From Solanum dulcamara (lineage: Eukaryota > Streptophyta > Magnoliopsida > Solanales > Solanaceae), in assembly GCF_947179165.1 (NCBI RefSeq), contig NC_077242.1, positions 36,205,097-36,269,096 on the forward strand: DNA of 64,000 nt, in the 5' to 3' direction. The notes under the pieces are model-generated. The model worked only from the letters and a program-made list of their open reading frames with translations. It made no database searches and was not told where the DNA came from. Position 1 is the stretch's first letter. Each line of letters opens with the position of its first letter. The position numbers were made by a program, and so were the translations under genes. Below, in pieces: positions 59,086 through 64,000 of the stretch.

Positions 59086-59689
59086 TGTCACGACCCGAAA
59101 CCGGGCCATGATGGCGCCAACTACAATCCCCCAAATAGGCAAGCCTAAATCTAAGGACACAACTTGCAGAAGACAACAATTTAAGTATAATAATGCTAAT
59201 AAATGAAAGATAGGAATAACATATAAGAAAAGGATCGTATCATAAACTTGTAATTTGATACAAAATATACAAAAGAGGCCTGAAAGTGGCCAAGAAGATA
59301 AACTAACACAAGACAAAATCCTTAGACTTGGTGTCACCTATACATAACTACTAAGTACCTAAAGGTTATATATAGAAGAGAACTGACTAAGAAAAATACA
59401 AAATACAAGTCAGTACAAAAGAGGGAAAGCAGCAAGTCTCTGGACGCCAGAGCTCACCATGATCCAAGTCTGTGACAGCCAAGGGAGATCCAATACTCAC
59501 AGAGGGTGGCTCGTACCGAGAGGTGCATCAGAAAAAGAAGCAAAAGTGTAGTATGAGTACCAAAATAGGGGGTACTTAGTAGGCATCATAGGTTGTCTGA
59601 TCTCAAAAAGATCATACACACAAATAAGCAGCATGATAGTTCAAACATGACTCTAATACAAAGTTGAGAATAAAGAAGACCAACACAAG

Positions 59690-62600
59690 TGTTACACCCC
59701 ACATCTTTGAACTCGGAATGTCCCTTAAGTTACTTAGAAGCTAGCATGTGAGCCACTTAAGTTACGACACTATCAAACGGCTCTAAGGAAGGGAGAATGT
59801 GATACCCCATACTAGAGAAGGTTGGAGATGAAATCATAAGAGTCCGGAAGGAATTGGAGGCCAAGTAATGAGTCGTAGGACTCGATTTACCTATGTAAGC
59901 TACTAAGTTAGAAGTCATATGCACTTGAGCTACTTAAGCATATATCAAACTTACGTAGCACGGATTACATAGGTACATAAAATAAGATGAGATTATGAGC
60001 CCACGAGGAAGGGAAAAAAGATGACACGTGGTGGCCAATGAAGAAGCGACACGTGGCGGCACCTCAAGCAAGCAGGTGACCCACCTGCTTGGGGGGGTGG
60101 ACCCCACTGCCACGTGGCATCCCATAGTTGGCAGCATGATACGGTGGCCCAATAGGGGCTGGACACGTGTCACCTCTTGGGGTTAACATGTGTCACACCC
60201 TAAAGACACATATATATGTTGATATATATCATATACTTCAGTTATCCATCAAAACATCAGCCAACATAGAGAAAAAAAATGTGAGGGAGAGAAATAGAGA
60301 AGCAGCCATGGTTCTTGAAGTTTAAAGGTTAGTTTTCCAATTTTCTTCCGTGAATTAATTATATACGGTGTACCTTAAGTACGTGGATACGTATATATGT
60401 ATTTTAAGGTCTTCATGGAAGTAAAACTCCATCTTTGCAATTGGAATTTGGAAGAGAAAATAAGAGAAAACGCTAGTTAACAAACCCGTTTTTGGAAGGG
60501 ACAGTGGTTAGTAATATTGGTATAACCTCTTTTGTACAGATTCGTTTCGAGTGATTTAATATGTTTTAGAAAGGTATTTCGTGGGTCTATAACTTTTGTT
60601 CAGACTCCAAAATCCAGTTTTACATTTATCAGTTCGAAAAATGGTGATGAAGCGTAGAGGAGGTACTGCTCAGATTTGGTTTTGGAAATTCTACACGGAC
60701 AGCTGTAAGTATTTTGGTCATATCTTTTTGTACAAAATTGATGTAGGGATGATTCGAAATTGTTTGCGACCCTAAGCCACATGTATATAACTTTCATGAG
60801 GGACGTAAATCCTGTTTCCCTCCATTACCCCTTCGAAACGAAGCGACAAGGTAAAACAGTAAGCTGTCCAGATTTCACATTTTGGATAGTTTTGGCGAGT
60901 TTGACAAGTTTAACGTAAGGTAAGGTTTCTTATTTAAATTTGAGATTTATGTGTTCTTATGGAGCATGTTACATTCCCTATAGGTGGCTGGAAGTGTGTA
61001 AATATCATTAGAATACTTGGCGTTCGGAATAAACTAAAGTGTAGTCGTTATAGTCAAATTTTCGTCAAGGTAAGGCGTTGTTCTTGTGAGTTGCTGCTGC
61101 AGGGGTGTGGTGTCTTGTTGCAGGGCCTAAATATGTTCTAATGTGAGTTAGGGTGCTTCTGGTTGAGTCCACATGACCCCCCGTTGCGTATAATTAAAGG
61201 CGTTGTAAAATAAAGACTAGACACCCTATTTGATATCATCTTTTTGAATAAGTCGTTTGGAGTTTATGTTGTATATTGTTGGTATGAATTGCTGCAGGTT
61301 GTTGTTGTTGGTTGGCTGTAGGTCTTAGGGACCTAATTGGAAATTTGTATAGGGCACATTATAGGGGAGGTGCTGCCCAATTTTCGTTAACGCCTTAACA
61401 AACTAAAGAACTAGTCGAGGAAACGACTAAGGGAATAGATTCCATTAACATTAAGGCGTAACCTCAGATACTGAAAAGTTAAGAGTAGTTGATATTCGTA
61501 TTACTTTATATTGAATAGGTTCAGAAGACGACGAGGAAAGCAGGATAAAGGGTAACTCCCAAGAGGTATGTAAAGCTTTCTTTTGGCATGTTTTGGTATA
61601 GGCTCGTACAGCTATCTTTCTTTCCTTTTGGCAAGTTTTAGCCTTAAGTGAATTATGTGTGGAATGTGGGGATAATTCCATTCCCAAAACTCCAAGTACG
61701 CCTCATAACCCCTATCCACTGCTTAGTTTTGGAATTTCTGTAAGGATTGAGTATTGCCTAGTAAGGCTTCTACGTGTTAAATAGTAGTGTGTGAAAATCT
61801 ATCTCTTATTTTCCTTGACACATATTTGGTACAAAAATGATATTATGATGCCATAATGATTCACCGAGCCCCATGATGGGCCGGGTACGAAATATGTGTA
61901 TGCAGATCCCCTGAAGGAAAGTACAGACTACATAAAGCTTATTGTGTTTCTTCTTTTGGGCATGCCTTTGTCTTAGTTGTAAGTTGAATATGATATGAGC
62001 TCTAGGGTAACTCTATTCTCAAACATCTCTTACTTACTTCTGAATATTGAACTCCTACAGTAGCCGAACTATTTCCCTGGAAACTGTTATATGCTAAAGA
62101 CATAACAAATATACAGGCTCCAAGTCTTACAGACTTTTTGTTAACAAATGTTTCTGGTTCCATAAGCGATTTGGCTTTACTTTAGTACATGTATAGGAGC
62201 CCCGAGATTATAATTGATATTGCCCATAATGGCATTTAGAAGTCACTCGAGATGACTACACTACTACTCGAGTCCTCCGACAAAATTTTAATCTTCTTAT
62301 ACGGTCAAGTCTCTAATAATGATTTAAATTGCATATAGTTACTCACTACTCTACTCGTGTATATTGTAACACTTCTTTCCCTGAGTCCCGGGCCAGGATA
62401 TGTTCTCGTGCACAGTTCACTGCATTATTCCCTGAGTCCCTCAATAGAGGGCCAGGATACGTGTATAGATATATGATGATGTGTTGTAATAAGGTGGTGA
62501 TGGCACTGGGGCCATAATGGTTTTACAGAGAAGATTTTACAGAGATGATTCACCGGACCCCCGAAAGGGACGGCTATATGATATGACTCGAACATGCATG

Positions 62601-63232
62601 TTTTTGTAATTCACAAAGTACAGGTACAGGTTTCTGAATTGATATCTTATCCCCTATTCTCTATCTCAGATATGCTTCCAGTTGTATTATATTATGTTTT
62701 ACATACTCAGTACATATATCGTACTGACCCCCTTTCTCGGGGGGCTGCGTTCATGCCTGCAGGTACAGATACAGATTTTGGGAGTCCATCAGTTTAGGAT
62801 TCCATACAGCTCAGCTGGGAGAGGCTCCCTTGTATCGGGGCCTAGTTTTTGATACTATCCATGGATGTATAGAAATTGTTTTATCCATTCAGGGGTACGG
62901 CGGGGGCCCTGTCCCACCATATGTTGTCATTTATATGTTTAGAGGTCTGCAGACATGTATATGTGGGTTGTGTATGTCAGTTTGATTCAGCTGGGTCTAC
63001 ATGATATATGATGTATATTATTATGTTATGGCAGCCTTGTCGGCTTGTGTGCCCTGTCATGTTGTGATACAAACGAAAAGGGCTACAATTTATGAAAATG
63101 TTATCGCCTAGTGGGGCTCTGTTATATGATATATTGTTTTATTTATAGTTCAATGTGACCACAGCTGATAGATATGTGTACGGGGGGTCCAGGTCTGACC
63201 CCAGTCGCGGCCTACAGGGTTGGGTCGTGACA
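59690..63232 (+). repeat. Family B solo LTR with perfect TSD ACAAG
   Basis: It begins tgttacacccc and ends tgggtcgtgaca. The five bases acaag occur on both sides (59685-59689 and 63233-63237). At 3543 bp it is an unusually long LTR with no interior, and its ends are the least decayed of the three family B copies. It keeps four CACGTG boxes upstream of a TATA-like site. The open frames within, for example 59934-60173, show no protein family. Confidence 0.96.
60025..60218 (+). promoter_or_regulatory. Four G-boxes upstream of a TATA-like element in the solo LTR
   Basis: CACGTG occurs at 60025-60030, 60050-60055, 60111-60116 and 60174-60179. A TATATATA stretch follows at 60210-60218. G-boxes are known targets of plant bZIP and bHLH factors in light, abscisic acid and stress responses. 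The matching places in the other two family B LTRs mostly read CATGTG, CACATG or CATATG. Activity is inferred. Confidence 0.7.
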
Positions 63233-64000
63233 ACAAGTAAAGAGCCTACCAAGCAATCATGCCCAACAACAAAAATTAGATGCAATATTCCATGAACATG
63301 CTTTCACACAACCGCAAACCAATCATCATCAAAAGTCAACTCAATTCATACACACAACCAAATAAAACATCTGTACTTCTCAAAAGTACTAACCTGGAAC
63401 CTCTACCAGTCCAAGTTCATAGCCTTAGGCCCAACAGTTCAATTAAAATAGGGAAGTAAGATTTAAAACATAGTACAAGTAGCACACAATTCACCTAAGA
63501 AAACAAAATGAATACAATCTAGGTTTCACACAACCTAGGAGCATTCTAAGGATCTAGCGACAACCAAGCCAAGAAATCAGCCTAAACTAAGGCTCGTCGA
63601 CTAAAATACTAAGCTAGACAACCCGAAATGGCCAATAAACCTCACTAAGGAATAAGTACACCTATAGCCTAGTCCTACCACCAATCTAACTATCAACTAC
63701 TCATTTATATAGATAATAAAACTAAGCCAAGTAATCTTCGCAAAAGTTAAGAAATGTTAGCAAAAGAGAACAACGCTTAATCCATCTAGGCTTCGCAAAA
63801 GTGAACCCCACTTAAGGGGCGCTTATAGCAAAAGCAGGTGGCTAGTCGCTTAAGCGACCCCCGTCTCCCCTGATGCACTTCGTAAAAGAGAAACCTAGGT
63901 TGCTAAAGCGGACATCACAAAAGAAACCAAGGGTCGCAAAAGCCATGTCACTAGAATCCCTGACTAGAAATTTTTGGACTAAATTCTCAAAACTTTAAAT

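Larger units (their letters stand above)
59086..64000 (-). repeat. Family A LTR running off the right edge, interrupted by a solo LTR
   Basis: It starts tgtcacgacccgaaacc and follows the M0 5' LTR at 2380 onward in order (ccatgatggcgcc, caagcctaaat, a gtactaagtag landmark). There is no primer-site complement on its left, so it is a 3' LTR or solo LTR of a minus element. A family B solo LTR occupies 59690-63232; family A resumes at 63238. The perfect palindrome GTCGCTTAAGCGAC lies at 63845. The outer end is beyond the window. Confidence 0.85.

Overview
This window is plant nuclear repeat DNA. I found no host gene, no operon, no rRNA or tRNA gene and no CRISPR array. Almost every base can be assigned to decayed Ty3/gypsy LTR retrotransposons. 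They carry plant-type features: primer sites resembling the 3' end of initiator tRNA-Met (TGGTATCAGAGC), polypurine tracts, and gag-PR-RT-RH-INT order with a chromodomain-like end. LTR termini reading GGGTCGTGACA on one side and TGTAATGACC, TGTTACACCCC or TGTAAGGCCCC on the other recall Solanaceae repeats. That family assignment rests on memory of such repeats and was not searched.

Four LTR families recur. Family A (LTR about 3.0-3.6 kb) gives element M0 (minus, 1-5404), P1 (plus, 5916-31096), P2 (plus, 43865-57712), a minus solo LTR (44742-48230), a minus LTR entering the right edge (59086-64000) and a small fragment at 37040-37340. Family B (LTR 2.9-3.5 kb) gives copies at 8258-11111 (+), 53810-56813 (-) and 59690-63232 (+). 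Family C (LTR about 2.2 kb) gives element E3 (minus, 20882-30152), a plus solo LTR at 34248-36451 and a diverged minus relative at 11112-13166. Family D (LTR about 2.1 kb) is element M1 (minus), with its 5' LTR at 41358-43506 and its 3' LTR split into 5405-5915 and 31097-32040.

Layering, oldest to youngest: M1 lies from 5405 to 43506. P1 landed in its 3' LTR and split it by 25 kb. P1 was then hit twice: its 5' LTR holds a family B 3' LTR with a purine-rich non-coding interior plus the diverged family C LTR, and its 3' LTR holds the complete element E3 with target duplication TATCA. M1's RT was separately hit by a family C solo LTR. Further right, each LTR of P2 was hit by a different solo LTR: a family A copy with TSD TTTAG in the 5' LTR and a family B copy with TSD CTGGA/CTGAA in the 3' LTR. 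At the right edge a family B solo LTR with a perfect ACAAG duplication sits inside a family A LTR.

All coding regions are pseudogenes: stops, frameshifts and changed catalytic residues occur in RT, integrase and protease. The best second looks are regulatory and structural. Every LTR family carries its own self-complementary short cassette. One solo LTR keeps four CACGTG boxes upstream of a TATA-like site that have decayed in its sisters. Several LTRs contain private minisatellites. M1 contains pol twice. E3's LTR pair is a mosaic of near-identical and diverged tracts. One 1.4 kb island (57713-59085) is not explained by the LTR families.
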